Assembly: GCF_002205895.1 (NCBI RefSeq)
Contig: NZ_NJDE01000006.1
Coordinates: 1 to 64,000 of the forward strand
DNA from: Saccharibacillus sp. O23
GTDB lineage: Bacteria; Bacillota; Bacilli; Paenibacillales; Paenibacillaceae
Length of the DNA stretch: 64,000 nt
Direction: 5' to 3'
Shown: positions 45,141 through 54,499 of the stretch, in pieces
How the letters are laid out: every line of letters begins with the position of its first letter
Numbering within the stretch: the first letter of the stretch is position 1
The notes under the pieces: model-generated
What the model was told of the DNA's origin: nothing
Seen by the model: only the letters and a program-made list of their open reading frames with translations
The model's database searches: none
Translations under genes and position numbers: made by a program

Positions 45141-47627
45141 ATGAAGACGACGCGTAAAAAGTTAGTGCTGGTCGGCAACGGAATGGCCGGTGTCCGTACC
45201 CTTGAACATCTGCTCAAGCTGAACCCCGATTTGTACGATATCACGATCTTCGGGGCGGAACCCCATCCCAATTATAACCGCATCATGCTCTCTTCGGTGC
45301 TGGCGGGCGGCGCGAATCTCGACGAGATCGTGATCAACGATCTGGACTGGTATCGCGACAACGGCATCACGCTGCATATGGGGCAGGAAGTATCGAAGAT
45401 CGACCGGAATCAGCGCCGCGTCTATGCCGAAGGCGGCATCGAAGCCGACTACGACGAGCTGATCCTCGCGACCGGCTCCAACGCGTTCATTCTGCCGATT
45501 CCCGGCGCAGACAAAGAAGGCGTCATCGGATTCCGCGATATCAAAGACTGTCGGGCGATGCAGGAATCTTCCCGCAAACACAAGAAAGCGGCAGTGATCG
45601 GCGGGGGTCTGCTCGGACTCGAAGCGGCGCGCGGCCTGCTGAACTTGGGGATGGATGTTACCGTTATTCACATCAACGAGTACCTCATGGAACGCCAGCT
45701 CGACCGTCCCGCTTCCTTGATGCTCCAGCAGGAATTGGAACGTCAAGGCATGAAGTTCCTGCTGAACAAACAGACGGAAGCGGTATTGGGCCAGAAACGC
45801 GCGAAAGGCCTGCTGTTCAAAGACGGCAGCATGCTCGAAGCCGATCTGGTCGTGATGGCGGTCGGGATCCGGCCGAACGTCGCTCTGGCGCAGCGCAGCG
45901 GGATCGCCGTCGAACGCGGGATCGTGGTCGACGACTACATGCGGACGAACGTTCCCGGCATCCACGCGGTCGGCGAATGCGCGCAGCATCGGGGCATCGC
46001 GTACGGCCTGGTCGCTCCGCTGTACGAGCAGGGAGCGGTGCTGGCCAAACGTCTGGCCGGCGTCGAGACCGGCGGCTACGAAGGCTCCGTCACCTCGACC
46101 AAACTCAAAGTCTCCGGCGTCGACGTGTTCTCCGGCGGCGTGTTCGTCGAACCGGAAGGCGCGCGGGCGCTGCGGTATCAAGACGAGATCGAAGGCGTCT
46201 ACAAGAAGCTCGTCGTCTTGAACGACAAGCTGATCGGCGCGGTGCTGTTCGGCGAGACGGGCGAAGGCGCTTCGCTGTTCGCGATGATCAAGAGCGGAGA
46301 GAACATCGCCGGTCGGGAAAAAGAACTGCTGCTGGGTCTGCCCGCGGATGCTTTATCGTCAGGCGGAGGAGGCGGCGCGTCGGCGCGGCTCGAAGCGATG
46401 CCGGAAGGCGAGATCGTCTGCGGCTGCAACGGCGTCTCCAAAGGCGATATCGTATCGGCGATCGAAGGCGGCTGCACGAGTCTGGGACAGATCAAAGGCT
46501 GCACCAAAGCTTCCGCTTCCTGCGGCGGCTGCAAACCGCTGGTGGAAGGACTGCTTCAAATCTACGCCGGAGACGACGTCGTGACGGTCAAGGAAGGCAT
46601 CTGCGGGTGCACGAGCCTCAGCCGCGACGAGATCGTCGCCGAGATCAAGCGGATGGGCCTCAAGACGGTCAAAGAAGCCATGAACGTGCTGGAATGGAAC
46701 AACCCGGAAGGCTGCTCCAAATGCCGTCCGTCGCTCAACTATTATCTGGGAATGCTGTTCCCGGCGGAATACAAAGACGAGAAAGAATCCCGTTTCGCCA
46801 ACGAACGCTACCACGCGAACATTCAGAAAGACGGCACGTATTCCGTCATTCCGCGCATCTACGGCGGCGTGACCTCCCCGAGCGAGCTGAAAAAAATCGC
46901 CGAGGTCGCGGAGAAGTTCGACGTTCCGCTGGTCAAGTTCACCGGCGGACAGCGGCTCGATCTGCTCGGCGTGAAGAAAGAAGACCTGCCGGGCGTCTGG
47001 GAAGCGCTGGACATGCCTTCCGGCCACGGTTACGGCAAAGCGCTCCGTACGGTCAAAACCTGCGTCGGCTCGACCTTCTGCCGCTTCGGCACGCAGGACG
47101 CGATGGGCATGGGCGTGCGATTGGAAAAAGCGTTCGAGCGGATGAACGCGCCGGCCAAAGTCAAACTCGCCGTCTCCGGCTGTCCGCGCAACTGCGCCGA
47201 AGCGACGGTCAAAGACTTCGGCGTCGTGGCGATCGACGGCGGTTGGGAGCTGCATGTCGGCGGGAATGCCGGCGTCCACGTCCGGGCGACCGAGCTGCTC
47301 GGCGTGGTGAAGACCGACGACGAAGTGGAAGAATGGGCAAGCGCCTTTTTGCAGTACTATCGGGAGAATGCGACGTGGAACGAACGCACCGCGCCGTGGG
47401 TCGAACGCGTCGGGCTGGAGCATATCAAAGCTGTGTTGGATAACGAACAAGAACGCAAAGCGCTGCACGCCAGACTGCGCGATACGCTGGACCGCACCGT
47501 CGATCCGTGGAAGCAGATCGTAAGCGAGCCGGAACTGCGCAAAAATTTCGAACGCCTGCCTGCCGCGGCAGCCGTATCCGCGCCGGAAGAACGCCGTTCG
47601 GCCGACCAAGAGGAGGAATCCGCATGA
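45141..47627 (+). CDS. nirB: Assimilatory nitrite reductase large subunit
   Basis: An 828-aa NAD(P)H-dependent siroheme enzyme that reduces nitrite to ammonium. FAD/NADH domain with GNGMAG (about 12-17) and NYNRIMLSSVLAGG; two BFD-like [2Fe-2S] segments (CGCNGVSKGDIVSAIEGG and CGCTSLSRDEIVAEI); ferredoxin-like domain; siroheme/[4Fe-4S] domain with TCVGSTFCRFGTQDAMGMG and SGCPRNCAEA. The ATG at 45141 follows AAAGGAG by 10 nt; an earlier in-frame ATG at 45075 lies inside the leader hairpin. It overlaps nirD by 4 nt. Confidence 0.95.
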   Translation: MKTTRKKLVLVGNGMAGVRTLEHLLKLNPDLYDITIFGAEPHPNYNRIMLSSVLAGGANLDEIVINDLDWYRDNGITLHMGQEVSKIDRNQRRVYAEGGIEADYDELILATGSNAFILPIPGADKEGVIGFRDIKDCRAMQESSRKHKKAAVIGGGLLGLEAARGLLNLGMDVTVIHINEYLMERQLDRPASLMLQQELERQGMKFLLNKQTEAVLGQKRAKGLLFKDGSMLEADLVVMAVGIRPNVALAQRSGIAVERGIVVDDYMRTNVPGIHAVGECAQHRGIAYGLVAPLYEQGAVLAKRLAGVETGGYEGSVTSTKLKVSGVDVFSGGVFVEPEGARALRYQDEIEGVYKKLVVLNDKLIGAVLFGETGEGASLFAMIKSGENIAGREKELLLGLPADALSSGGGGGASARLEAMPEGEIVCGCNGVSKGDIVSAIEGGCTSLGQIKGCTKASASCGGCKPLVEGLLQIYAGDDVVTVKEGICGCTSLSRDEIVAEIKRMGLKTVKEAMNVLEWNNPEGCSKCRPSLNYYLGMLFPAEYKDEKESRFANERYHANIQKDGTYSVIPRIYGGVTSPSELKKIAEVAEKFDVPLVKFTGGQRLDLLGVKKEDLPGVWEALDMPSGHGYGKALRTVKTCVGSTFCRFGTQDAMGMGVRLEKAFERMNAPAKVKLAVSGCPRNCAEATVKDFGVVAIDGGWELHVGGNAGVHVRATELLGVVKTDDEVEEWASAFLQYYRENATWNERTAPWVERVGLEHIKAVLDNEQERKALHARLRDTLDRTVDPWKQIVSEPELRKNFERLPAAAAVSAPEERRSADQEEESA

Positions 47628-47974
47628 ACCGGGAAACCGCAAAAGTACGCGTAGGACGCGTCGACGATATCGACCCTCGGGGTTCGCGCCGCTTGAACGT
47701 GAACGGCTTGGAGATCGCGCTGTTTCGCTTGTCGGACGGAGACATCCTGGCCGTGGAGAACCGCTGCCCGCACAAAGGCGGGGTACTCTCCGAAGGCATG
47801 GTCTGCGGTCCCGTGGTCCACTGTCCGCTGCACGACTGGCGCATCGACCTGCGCAGCGGCGAAGCCCTCGATCCCGACAAAGGCTGCATCGAGACGTTCG
47901 AGACCGAAGTCTCCGCCGACGGCAGCATCTATTTGACTTTGACCGGAGCCTTGCTCGGAGCCGACGCCTCCTAG
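47624..47974 (+). CDS. nirD: Nitrite reductase small subunit (Rieske-type)
   Basis: A 116-aa Rieske [2Fe-2S] domain protein. The cluster motifs CPHKGG and CPLHDW are present with normal spacing, giving two Cys and two His ligands. AGGAGG precedes the ATG, which overlaps the nirB stop (ATGA). It partners NirB. Unlike some NirD proteins, which lack the ligands, this one should carry a cluster. Confidence 0.93.
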   Translation: MNRETAKVRVGRVDDIDPRGSRRLNVNGLEIALFRLSDGDILAVENRCPHKGGVLSEGMVCGPVVHCPLHDWRIDLRSGEALDPDKGCIETFETEVSADGSIYLTLTGALLGADAS

Positions 47975-48059
47975 GCGAAGGAACCGAGCCTGCTCCGAAA
48001 GAAATTCGTTTCGCCGGTTTTCGACCCGCCCATCCCTATTCCGAAAGCGAGGAACTCTC

Positions 48060-48962
48060 ATGGATTACGTCAAACCCGCGGAAGTACTGCAAAATATGAT
48101 CGACGCCGGACAGGGCAAAGCGGAGCTGAACGCTCGCCAACTGTTGATCCGAGGCGGATTGGCCGGAGCGATCCTCGCCTGCGCGACCACGCTCGCCATG
48201 ACCGCATCCGGGCAGACGGGCATGCCGATCGCCGGAGCGATCTTGTTTCCCGTCGGCTTCGTGATCATCGTGCTGCTGGGACTGGAATTGGTCACGGGCA
48301 GCTTCGCGCTGATCCCGCTGGCCGTGCTGGAGAAAAAAGCGACGATCGGCGCGATGATCCGCAATTATTTCTGGGTGATCGTCGGCCATCTGATCGGCTG
48401 CGGTCTGTACGCGCTGGCTTACGTGCTGATCGTCACCAAAGCCGGCAGCGATGCGTCCAATCCGTTGATCGCGGCTCTGGTCGGTACCAGCGAAGCGAAG
48501 ACGATCGCCTACAAAGCTCTGGGCGGCGAAGGGTGGCTGCTCGTGTTCGTCAAAGCGGTGCTCTGCAACTGGATGGTGACGCTGGGCGCGGTGATGGCGA
48601 TGACTTCGAAATCGACGGCAGGCAAGATTCTGGCGATGTGGCTGCCGATCCTGATCTTCTTCGGGCAGGGATTCGAACATACCGTCGTCAATCTATTCGT
48701 CATTCCGGCAGGCATGCTGCTCGGCGCGAACGTAAGCGGCGCGGACTGGCTGCTGTGGAGCGGCATTCCGGTGCTGCTGGGCAATTTCGTCGGCGGCGCG
48801 CTGCTCACGGGATTGCTGCTCTATTGGGGGCAAAAAAAGGGCGGCATATCGTCCGCGCCGCAGAATGCGGCATCCGGGGCGGTGCTTGCCGCGACCGACG
48901 CGTCTTCTTCCGCCCAAACCGTATCGGCCGCCCGCTCGTCCGCTTTGGAGAAAAGCGTATGA
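48060..48962 (+). CDS. nirC: Formate/nitrite transporter family protein (NirC-like)
   Basis: A 300-aa FNT channel with six membrane helices. Family features include GGLAGAILACATTLAMTASG, GLELVTGSFALIPLA and FFGQGFEHTVVNLFVIPAGM, the last matching the conserved FNT signature with its pore His. In this operon it most likely takes up nitrite. The last 40 residues are Ala/Ser-rich and cytoplasmic. The stop overlaps the cobA start by 4 nt. Confidence 0.92.
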   Translation: MDYVKPAEVLQNMIDAGQGKAELNARQLLIRGGLAGAILACATTLAMTASGQTGMPIAGAILFPVGFVIIVLLGLELVTGSFALIPLAVLEKKATIGAMIRNYFWVIVGHLIGCGLYALAYVLIVTKAGSDASNPLIAALVGTSEAKTIAYKALGGEGWLLVFVKAVLCNWMVTLGAVMAMTSKSTAGKILAMWLPILIFFGQGFEHTVVNLFVIPAGMLLGANVSGADWLLWSGIPVLLGNFVGGALLTGLLLYWGQKKGGISSAPQNAASGAVLAATDASSSAQTVSAARSSALEKSV

Positions 48963-49723
48963 GCCGGGGGCGGATCTCGATCGTCGGCGCAGGCCCGGGC
49001 GATCCCGAGTTGATTACGGTCAAAGCGCTGCGCCGGTTGGAGGAGGCGGACGTTGTCTTGTACGACCGGCTGGTGAGCGACGAGTTATTGAATTATTGCC
49101 GGACAGGGACGCTGAAGATTTACTGCGGCAAAGCGCCCGGTCGTCATGCGCTGACCCAGAGCGAGATCGAACGCCTGATCGTGGATTACGCGACGGTCGG
49201 CCATCATGTCGTGCGTCTCAAAGGCGGCGACCCGTTCGTTTTCGGACGCGGCGGGGAAGAAGCGCTGGCCGCCGCGAGAGCGGGCATTCCGTTCGAAGTG
49301 ATTCCCGGCGTAACGTCGGCCGCCGGCGCTTCCGCTTCGGCCGGAATCCCGCTGACGCATCGGGGAACGGCCGCTTCGTTCGCCGTCGTGACCGGCAGCC
49401 GATGCGGCGGCGAAAACGCGCCGGTCCGCTGGGATCTGCTGGCGCAGAGCGTCGATACGCTGGCGGTCTACATGGGCGTCGCCAAGCTGGGCGAGATCTG
49501 CGGCGAACTGATCCGCCACGGCCGGGCGGCTTCGACGCCGGCCGCGCTGATCGAGAACGCGACGACGTCGGCGGAGCGGGTCGTCACCGGCACGCTGGGC
49601 GATATCGTTCAACGGGCCGCCGCTATGCGGATCGGCAACCCGGCGATGCTGCTTGTAGGCGATACGGTCGGCATTCGGGAGATGCTGCGTCCGGCGGAAG
49701 CGGTCGAACGGCGGATCGTATAG
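48959..49723 (+). CDS. cobA: Uroporphyrinogen-III C-methyltransferase
   Basis: A 254-aa SAM-dependent enzyme that makes precorrin-2, the first step to siroheme, the NirB cofactor. Motifs: VGAGPGDPELITVKALRRLE near the N-terminus, VVRLKGGDPFVFGRGGEEA (SAM site), GVTSAAGASASAGIPLTHRG and YMGV. It is a single-domain form with no CysG dehydrogenase/chelatase or HemD part, so the later siroheme steps must be encoded elsewhere. Translationally coupled to nirC. Confidence 0.93.
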   Translation: MSRGRISIVGAGPGDPELITVKALRRLEEADVVLYDRLVSDELLNYCRTGTLKIYCGKAPGRHALTQSEIERLIVDYATVGHHVVRLKGGDPFVFGRGGEEALAAARAGIPFEVIPGVTSAAGASASAGIPLTHRGTAASFAVVTGSRCGGENAPVRWDLLAQSVDTLAVYMGVAKLGEICGELIRHGRAASTPAALIENATTSAERVVTGTLGDIVQRAAAMRIGNPAMLLVGDTVGIREMLRPAEAVERRIV

Positions 49724-49750
49724 ACGGCATCTTTCGCAAAGTCGGCTGAA

Positions 49751-49808
49751 GCCGAAGAATAGCGATGCTGCGCAAGGCATGCGCAGAAGCGGTCGTCGGC
49801 TTTTTTTC
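49751..49808 (+). terminator. Terminator of the nirBDC-cobA operon
   Basis: GCCGA/TCGGC outer stem with an inner TGCGCA-AGGCA-TGCGCA stem, followed by seven T. Confidence 0.75.
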
Positions 49809-49828
49809 TTTGCGCCGAAAACAAACAC

Positions 49829-49857
49829 TTGTTCGCTTTTCGTTTTCGGTTTATGAT
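49829..49857 (+). promoter_or_regulatory. Promoter of the DinB gene
   Basis: TTGTTC (49829-49834), 17 bp, TATGAT (49852-49857), 45 nt before the ATG. Confidence 0.5.
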
Positions 49858-49902
49858 GAAGAGGACGAAGTCCATTCCATACATAATGAAGGAGACGACA
49901 AG

Positions 49903-50391
49903 ATGAGCGAAGCGCTGCAAATCAGAGATCATCTGCTGAACGAATTGGAGACGGGGGTGCGCACCGGCGAAGCTCTGATCCGCCTGATCCGTCCGGAAGA
50001 TTGGAATTATCGCCCGCAGGACAATATGCGTTCGCTGCCGGAGCTGGTGCATCATTTCGCCATGGTGCCTCGCAGCGATCTGGCGATCATGCGGGAAGCT
50101 TCCGCCGAAGAAGTCGGCGCGATCGAGAGCGCTCTCGCCTCGGAGCGCGATCCGGAGAAGCTGGCCGCCGCGCTGCGCGAGAGTTTCGATCTGTACAAAG
50201 CGTACATCGTTTCGTTGAGCGCCGACGATCTGCTGAACCGCGTCACCAAGGCTTTCTATGCCGAAGAAGGACACAAACAGATCCAATGGCAGATCGAGAC
50301 GCTGACGCATCTGTTCCATCACCGTTCCCAGTTGTACAACTATCTGAAACAGCTCGGACACGAACTGCATTTTTCGATGCTGTATATGTAA
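49903..50391 (+). CDS. DinB family protein
   Basis: A 162-aa four-helix protein of the DinB/YfiT group. Metal-site histidines are in LPELVHHFAMV and THLFHHRSQLYNYLKQLGHE, the pattern (H...HxxxH) of the family. Such proteins are thiol-dependent transferases or stress-induced metalloproteins. The ATG follows AAGGAG by 8 nt. Single-gene unit. Substrate unknown. Confidence 0.88.
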   Translation: MSEALQIRDHLLNELETGVRTGEALIRLIRPEDWNYRPQDNMRSLPELVHHFAMVPRSDLAIMREASAEEVGAIESALASERDPEKLAAALRESFDLYKAYIVSLSADDLLNRVTKAFYAEEGHKQIQWQIETLTHLFHHRSQLYNYLKQLGHELHFSMLYM

Positions 50392-50473
50392 GCGCGAAAG
50401 CGGACTGCCTCTTATTTTCCGCCGGAACCGACCAAGCTTCGTCGACATGACGGAGCTTTTTGGATTTCGGGGG

Positions 50474-50525
50474 TTGCGCGATAAAAATTCTTGAGTATAA
50501 TAATTTGTAATTGATCAATCAATAA
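50474..50525 (+). promoter_or_regulatory. tetR promoter and operator (copy 1)
   Basis: TTGCGC (50474-50479), 16 bp, TATAAT (50496-50501). The 19-bp sequence GTAATTGATCAATCAATAA (50507-50525) starts 6 nt after the -10 and contains the palindrome ATTGATCAAT. The identical 19 bp recur at 51109-51127 before the epimerase gene. Confidence 0.75.
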
Positions 50526-50553
50526 TCATACAAAACACGAAGGAGGCATGAGC

Positions 50554-51081
50554 ATGGCGAGAAAAGCAGCCTCGGCCAACCGCAAAGAAGACCTGGTATC
50601 GGCGGCGGTGGAAGTGTTCGCGGAGGTCGGCTATTATCGCGCGACGACGGCGATGGTGGCGGCGAAAGCCGGAATCTCGCAGCCGTACGTGTTTCGCTTT
50701 TTTGCCACCAAAGAAGAATTGTTGGCGGAGGCGCTGCAGGTATCTTGGCGGCGGATGTTCGAAGCGTTCGGCAGCGTGATCGAGCGGGCCGGCGCGGATA
50801 CGCTCGAGGAAGAATTGGTCGGCGCCTACGTGGGCGTGATGGAGAGCCACCGAAGCGAGATTCTGCTGCAGATGCAGGCTCAGACGATTCGGGAAGAACG
50901 GATTGCGCGGATCATGCGGGACGGTTTCCGCGAAGGAAGAGATCTTATCGAAAGCGCGTTTGCCCGTGCGGGACTTGCGAATCCCAAACAGCGGACGTTG
51001 GTTTTTCTGGCTCGGGGCATGTTGTGCAATATCTCGATGTCGCTCGATCTGCCCGAATTGATGGAAGAAGAGAACGTCTGA
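50554..51081 (+). CDS. TetR family regulator
   Basis: A 175-aa protein. The helix-turn-helix (about 8-55) reads LVSAAVEVFAEVGYYRATTA, MVAAKAGISQPYVFRFFATK. The start at 50554 is chosen because AAGGAGG is 8 nt before it; the ATG 6 nt upstream is only 1 nt from that site. It probably represses itself and the epimerase gene 63 nt downstream through the identical operators. Inducer unknown. Confidence 0.9.
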   Translation: MARKAASANRKEDLVSAAVEVFAEVGYYRATTAMVAAKAGISQPYVFRFFATKEELLAEALQVSWRRMFEAFGSVIERAGADTLEEELVGAYVGVMESHRSEILLQMQAQTIREERIARIMRDGFREGRDLIESAFARAGLANPKQRTLVFLARGMLCNISMSLDLPELMEEENV

Positions 51082-51108
51082 AGACGGACTCTTTTTTTAA
51101 CAAGATTA

Positions 51109-51127
51109 GTAATTGATCAATCAATAA
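51109..51127. promoter_or_regulatory. TetR operator (copy 2)
   Basis: GTAATTGATCAATCAATAA, identical to 50507-50525, lies 17 nt before the epimerase ATG. A T-run (51092-51098) after the short stem CGTC/GACG sits just upstream and may partly terminate the tetR transcript. Confidence 0.75.
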
Positions 51128-51144
51128 CAAAGGAGACGAACAAA

Positions 51145-52110
51145 ATGAGAAAAGCATTGGTATTGGGAGCGACAGGCGGAACGGGGAAGGCGATCGCGCA
51201 GGAACTGACGAACAGAGGGATTCCCGTAGTGCTGTTCGGACGATCAAAAAACAAATTGGAACGTCTGAAGCAGGAGCTTGGCGGTGCGGCGTCGTTGCAA
51301 GTTCGCGAAGGCGACGTCTTCGAAGCGGATGACGTCGCGGCCGCGGCCGAAGGCGTCGATACGATCTTCCACGCGGCCTCGATTCCGTACCACGAGATGG
51401 AGGAGAAGCTGCTGCCGATGGCGCGCGCGGTACTGGAAGGCGCCGGACGGGCAGGAGCGAGACTGGTAGCGGTCGACGGCATCTACCCGTACGGCAGAAG
51501 AGCGTCGGTCGAGCCGATCGGCGAAGATCATCCGAAGCAGCCGCATACGCGCAAAGGCCGAACCAAACTGGCTTTCGAACAATTGTTGTTCGAACCTCGC
51601 TACGACGGCATGCCGAAGATGATCGTGCGTTTGCCGGATTATTACGGTCCGTCGATGAACAAAGCGTCTTATCTCGGGCAGACGTTCGAAGATATCGCGG
51701 CCGGACGGCCCACGGTCTTTATCGGAAACCTGAGCGTGCCGAGGGAATTCGTGTATCTGCCGGACGCCGCGGTCATGATCGTCGAATTGGCGTCGCGCGA
51801 AGAAGCTTACGGGCAGAACTGGCATATCCCGTCGGTCGGGCCTGCAAGCGGACGGAGACTGGTAGAGCTCGCGCAGCAAACCGCCGGCCGCAAAAGCCCG
51901 GTATTTCCTCTCGGACGAAAAGCTTTGTCGCTTATGGGCGTGTTCGCGCCGGTGATGAAAGAGATCGTGGAAATGCTGTATTTGACCGAGGAACCGCTGC
52001 TGCTAAGCGGAGCGAAATACGAAGCGTTGATCGGACCGATTCCGGCTACGCCCTACGAAGAAGGCGTGCGCCGTACGATCGAAGCGATGAAGCGGCGGGC
52101 GAAAGCCTGA
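51145..52110 (+). CDS. NAD(P)-dependent epimerase/dehydratase-like protein
   Basis: A 321-aa extended-SDR protein. Dinucleotide loop GATGGTGKA (8-16), second-strand FGRSKNKLER with basic residues favouring NADPH, and a later VDGIYPYGRR segment in the position of the catalytic Tyr. The YxxxK motif is not clear (GRTKLAFEQ lies nearby), so it could be an atypical or NmrA-like member. Substrate unknown. Controlled by the adjacent TetR. Confidence 0.82.
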   Translation: MRKALVLGATGGTGKAIAQELTNRGIPVVLFGRSKNKLERLKQELGGAASLQVREGDVFEADDVAAAAEGVDTIFHAASIPYHEMEEKLLPMARAVLEGAGRAGARLVAVDGIYPYGRRASVEPIGEDHPKQPHTRKGRTKLAFEQLLFEPRYDGMPKMIVRLPDYYGPSMNKASYLGQTFEDIAAGRPTVFIGNLSVPREFVYLPDAAVMIVELASREEAYGQNWHIPSVGPASGRRLVELAQQTAGRKSPVFPLGRKALSLMGVFAPVMKEIVEMLYLTEEPLLLSGAKYEALIGPIPATPYEEGVRRTIEAMKRRAKA

Positions 52111-52267
52111 GGAACCGCTGAGCTTCGCGAGCGGATCAGCGATCCATGCGGATAGAAAAATCGGCTGCAAGACGGGACAAGCCGAAAAAGAGAAGGCAGA
52201 TCGAACGGCGGCGAGCGTGACGCCAGAGCAGGCTTTCGGCTTGCGAATCGTTAAATCCGGGCATGAC

Positions 52268-52296
52268 AAAAAGCGCGGCGGTTCGTCGCGCTTTTT
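52268..52296. terminator. Bidirectional terminator
   Basis: AAAAAGCGCG/CGCGCTTTTT stem between the epimerase gene and the rhlE gene. Confidence 0.85.
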
Positions 52297-52318
52297 AAAA
52301 AAAGAGAATTAGCCGGCG

Positions 52319-52365
52319 AGCCGGGCTTTGCGCGCAGGGTCATTATGCGCAAAGTCCGGCTTTTT
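52319..52365. terminator. Second hairpin between epimerase and rhlE
   Basis: AGCCGGGCTTTGCGC/GCGCAAAGTCCGGCT, 15-bp stem with one G-T pair, with TTTTT on the plus side. The rest of 52111-52388 shows no gene. Confidence 0.75.
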
Positions 52366-52388
52366 CCGTTCGGGCGTCCGTGCTTCGG

Positions 52389-54104
52389 TTAAGCTTTGTC
52401 GCCGGACAAACCGTGACTGGAGCGATACAACGTATCGGCGGCCCACTGGCCGTCTTTCCAGGTGCGGTTCGCGTTGGCGCGTGCCGACGCCGCCGTTCCC
52501 GGCTGAGGACGGCCGCCCAGACCGCGGCCGCGTTTGGCGTCCGCGCCTGCGCGGGAGCCGCTTTGCGGCTTCTGCGCGGAGCGGCTTTTGCCGGCTGCCG
52601 CGCCGCCGGCCGGAGCTTCGCTTTTAGGCGCGCCGCTTGGACGCGCGTCGCTCTTGGCTTTGCCCGCTTTGGCATCGCCGCGCTTGGAAGCGGCGGCCGG
52701 AGCTTCGCTTTTAGGCGCGCCGCTCGGACGCGCGTCGCTCTTGGCTTTGCCGGCTTTGGCGTCGCCGCGCTTGGAAGCGGCGGCCGGAGCTTCGCTTTTA
52801 GGCGCGCCGTTCGGACGCGCGTCGCTCTTGGCTTTGCCCGCTTTAGCGTCGCCGCGCTTGGAAGCGGCGGCCGGGGCTTCGCTCTTAGGCGCGCCGTTCG
52901 TGCGGGCGCGTCCGCCTTGTCCGCGCCCGCTTTGCGCGGACGAATCGGTCGAAGCGGCCGGAGTCTCGCCGGTCATCGGGTACGCATGATCTTTGATTTC
53001 CGGGATCGTCTTGCCGATCAGCTTCTGGATGTCTTTGAGATACGGCAGTTCTTCCGTCTCGCAGAACGAGATGGAGACGCCCGCGCGACCGGCGCGGCCC
53101 GTACGGCCGATGCGGTGCACGTAAGTCTCCGGAATGTTCGGCAGGTTGAAGTTGATGACGTGCGACAGTTCGTCGATGTCGATGCCGCGCGCGGCGATAT
53201 CGGTCGCGACGAGCACGCGCGTCGCGCCGTTCTTGAAGTTGTTCAGCGCCGTCTGACGCGCGTTCTGCGACTTGTCGCCGTGAATGGCCTGCGCCGAGAT
53301 GCCCGAACGTTCGAGCAGGCGCGCGACGCGGTTGGCGCCGTGTTTGGTACGCGTGAACACGAGCGCCGATTCGATCGACTTGTCTTGCAGCAGATCGGTC
53401 AGCAGCTTCTGTTTGTTCGGTTTGTCGACCAGATATACGGACTGCTGAATGACTTCTACGGTGGAAGACACCGGCGTGATCTCGACTTTCGCCGGATTCA
53501 CCAGCAGCGAATCGACAAGCTCGGTGATTTCTTTCGGCATGGTCGCGGAGAAGAACAGCGTCTGCTTCTTGGCAGGCGTCTTGGCGATGATCTTCTGCAC
53601 GTCGCGAATGAAGCCCATGTCCAACATGCGGTCGGCTTCGTCCAGAACGAGCACTTCGACCGCGTTCAGGCTGACGTGCTTCTGATTCATCAGATCGAGC
53701 AGCCGTCCCGGCGTAGCGATCAGAATATCGGTGCCGCGCTGCAATTCGCGTTCTTGCGGAGTCTGCGAGACGCCGCCTACGATGACTTGGCTGCGCAGAT
53801 CCGTATAACGGCTGTACGCTTGGATATTGTCGTAGATCTGGATCGCCAATTCGCGCGTCGGCGTCAAGATGAGCGAGCGGATCGGACGTTTGCCGCCCGC
53901 GGCCGGCTGCGCCGCGAGGCGCTGAATGATCGGCAGCGAGAAAGCCGCGGTCTTGCCGGTACCCGTTTGGGCGCAACCCAATACGTCGCGTCCTTCGAGA
54001 GCGACAGGAATCGCCTGCTGTTGAATCGGCGTCGGGTTCGTATAATTTTCTTTTTGCAGGGCTTTGAGGATCGAAGGAATCAAGTTCAAGTCGTTAAATG
54101 TCAT
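52389..54104 (-). CDS. rhlE: DEAD-box RNA helicase, RhlE type, with repetitive C-terminal tail
   Basis: A 571-aa ATP-dependent RNA helicase. Q motif [10 protein letters not shown], motif I AQTGTGKT, Ia PTRELAIQI, Ib [35 protein letters not shown] and [12 protein letters not shown] all present (residues about 1-375). The segments KQTLFFSAT and RTKHGANR are RhlE-like. The tail (about 390-571) is basic and disordered and contains about three copies of a 29-residue repeat ([20 protein letters not shown] and on), likely for RNA binding. Role: RNA or ribosome remodelling, often in the cold. The leader (54105-54240) has a small hairpin CTCTG/CAGAG. Confidence 0.94.
   Translation of the reverse strand: MTFNDLNLIPSILKALQKENYTNPTPIQQQAIPVALEGRDVLGCAQTGTGKTAAFSLPIIQRLAAQPAAGGKRPIRSLILTPTRELAIQIYDNIQAYSRYTDLRSQVIVGGVSQTPQERELQRGTDILIATPGRLLDLMNQKHVSLNAVEVLVLDEADRMLDMGFIRDVQKIIAKTPAKKQTLFFSATMPKEITELVDSLLVNPAKVEITPVSSTVEVIQQSVYLVDKPNKQKLLTDLLQDKSIESALVFTRTKHGANRVARLLERSGISAQAIHGDKSQNARQTALNNFKNGATRVLVATDIAARGIDIDELSHVINFNLPNIPETYVHRIGRTGRAGRAGVSISFCETEELPYLKDIQKLIGKTIPEIKDHAYPMTGETPAASTDSSAQSGRGQGGRARTNGAPKSEAPAAASKRGDAKAGKAKSDARPNGAPKSEAPAAASKRGDAKAGKAKSDARPSGAPKSEAPAAASKRGDAKAGKAKSDARPSGAPKSEAPAGGAAAGKSRSAQKPQSGSRAGADAKRGRGLGGRPQPGTAASARANANRTWKDGQWAADTLYRSSHGLSGDKA
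52613..52899 (-). repeat. 87-bp tandem repeat inside rhlE
   Basis: About 3.3 copies of an 87-bp unit encoding the 29-residue Lys/Ala-rich repeat. Copies differ by few bases, for example in the codons giving Asn or Ser at the junction. The high identity between copies suggests recent expansion and possible length variation. Confidence 0.85.
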
Positions 54105-54499
54105 GGTAGCTCCTTTATCGGTTGAGAGAAATCTATGAATAACCGCCGTCTCTGGCGGGTTCGAATTCGTCTATGGGCAAAGTAAATTCTCTGTAAAAAC
54201 GCAGAGTGATGCAACTTACAAGTCTAGCATAGAATCTTGAATTTAAACAGGCCCGTTTCGTTCAAATGTTCGGCGGCATCTGTCGGCGATCGCGGCCGAA
54301 TCCGAAATTTCGAACGAAGAAGAAGACGCGAATCGTTTTCCGATCGTCGAAAACGTAATCGACGGAAGCGTTCGAGGACCCTTCCGGATGGCGTGAAACA
54401 ATAATTGAAATCGGCTCTTCAAAAGCATGTTTTTTGCAAACTTTTCAGCTATAGTTAGAGAAACACACGGCTTGGTAACATTCGTCAGGGAGGTGCGGG
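54105..54499. other. Divergent region between rhlE and the hybrid kinase gene
   Basis: 395 nt. It contains the rhlE leader with the CTCTG/CAGAG hairpin (about 54200-54225), possible TATGCT -10 for rhlE on the minus strand near 54228, and a TATAGT (about 54451) before the kinase gene. A 61-codon frame at 54243-54428 on the minus strand has no ribosome site and looks spurious. Confidence 0.4.

Noticed and set aside
54243-54428. 61-codon minus-strand frame between rhlE and the hybrid kinase
   Set aside because: No ribosome site and no recognisable features; lies in a regulatory gap.
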